In this document: piece after piece, positions 63,376 to 64,000 of the stretch
How positions within the stretch are numbered: position 1 is the stretch's first letter
Layout: the number at the start of each line of letters is the position of its first letter
Assembly: GCF_964199755.1 (NCBI RefSeq)
Contig: NC_133902.1
Coordinates: 60,767,217 to 60,831,216 of the forward strand
Direction of reading: 5' to 3'
DNA: 64,000 bases
Origin: Larus michahellis
Lineage: Eukaryota > Chordata > Aves > Charadriiformes > Laridae
Notes under the pieces: generated by a model
The model's input: the letters and a program-made list of their open reading frames with translations, nothing else
Database searches by the model: none
Told to the model about the DNA's origin: nothing
Program-made: the position numbers and the translations under genes

Positions 63376-64000
63376 AAAGAGGCAACTGAATGTAACGTTT
63401 TTTTTTTTCCCCTGATATTTAGATGGCGTGCTCTGAAGTACTTTGTTTCTGTCTGGCTTTCACTGGTGCATTTCCACAGCAGCATCTCTCTCGGGCAGTG
63501 CTGCTGGCCAGATGTCCCTCCTCCTTGCGTAGCACACAAAAAACCTTGTAGTCCAATTATAACTATGTATTTTGGAGAGAGATAGTGTTATGGTATCAAT
63601 TCCCAGTTGTGCAAGTGAAATCAGTGCCTGAAGAAAGTCAAATACTTTTATAGTGTAAGTATTTTTATTCGGTGTATATAAACCTAACGCACACCTTTTC
63701 ACCGAAAGGGAAGGGACAAGGCATTTCCCAACACCAGTGAGAAGGTTTACTGTTACGCTAAGAACGTGTTCAAAATGGCATCGGTTAGCTTTAATCCTGA
63801 CTTCGAGCTGAGCTGGTGCTGGCTTCTGAAGGCTGTGCTGTGTTTGGAGCTGAGCTGTTTCCCCAGAATCCTCCTGTAGCTCAGCTCCTGTCCTGTCCCT
63901 CTGATGGAATTCCTCTACTTTCTTCCAGGCTATTTTTTAAGATACTGAGCTATAACTGGGGATTTTTGTTTTCCAGGTGCCTCATTGTAGGCATCTTGTG
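63376..64000. other. Right end, no gene seen
   Basis: Ordinary-composition sequence. A strong pyrimidine tract with TTTAG at about 63399-63421 precedes an ATG frame of 43 codons, which is not convincing. A TTTATT hexamer at about 63662 would be a minus-strand polyadenylation signal and might belong to a convergent neighbour entering from the right, such as CD302/LY75 expected by synteny. This is not demonstrated. Confidence 0.4.

Noticed and set aside
63423-63554. Small exon after a strong pyrimidine tract, ATG at 63423
   Set aside because: Good acceptor-like sequence, but the frame of 43 codons has no recognisable content and no donor support.

Overview
The window is avian genomic DNA. It carries many fragments of CR1, the dominant bird LINE, all with the typical 3' tail built on ATTCTATG, and it contains one clear vertebrate gene, MARCHF7 (axotrophin). 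No bacterial, viral-operon or CRISPR features are present. The species cannot be fixed from the sequence. By synteny known from other vertebrates (BAZ2B - MARCHF7 - CD302/LY75), the left part would be the interval towards BAZ2B and the right part the interval towards CD302/LY75, but no exon of those neighbours was recognised.

Layout. 1-28.6 kb: AT-rich intergenic DNA without a convincing coding exon. It holds a 2.1-kb, nearly open CR1 copy (about 2051-4130, minus strand), five shorter CR1 pieces, a few simple repeats and an orphan CpG island with two CCAAT boxes at about 5.15-5.48 kb. 28.6-29.5 kb: the CpG-island promoter of MARCHF7, with a perfect TCTCGCGAGA element, a GC box and a noncoding first exon. 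29.0-54.6 kb: MARCHF7 on the plus strand. Eleven exons were placed by splice sites and an unbroken reading frame: one noncoding and ten coding, 743 codons, with a C-terminal RING-CH zinc finger split between exons 7 and 8. Three CR1 pieces lie in its introns, all antisense to the gene.

54.7-58.2 kb: ordinary sequence with no recognised gene. 58.25-63.4 kb: an extremely GC-rich island built of several unrelated tandem-repeat families in series. In order these are a GGCCACGCC array, an array of TGCGCATGCGC palindromes (the NRF1 binding consensus), a CCAAT-rich promoter-like block, a G-rich array interrupted by a solo LTR with a 4-bp target duplication, a candidate exon, and a C-rich array ending at another candidate exon. 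Three exon-like blocks with good splice sites (ending at 59979, then 61232-61424 and 63137-63375) could form an undescribed transcript. The last two share an open frame, but no start codon supports the whole frame, so its coding status is open. 63.4-64 kb is ordinary sequence.

Only MARCHF7 is a firm gene call. The CR1 elements and the solo LTR are firm as repeats. The GC-rich right-hand unit is the most unusual part of the window and is offered as a hypothesis.
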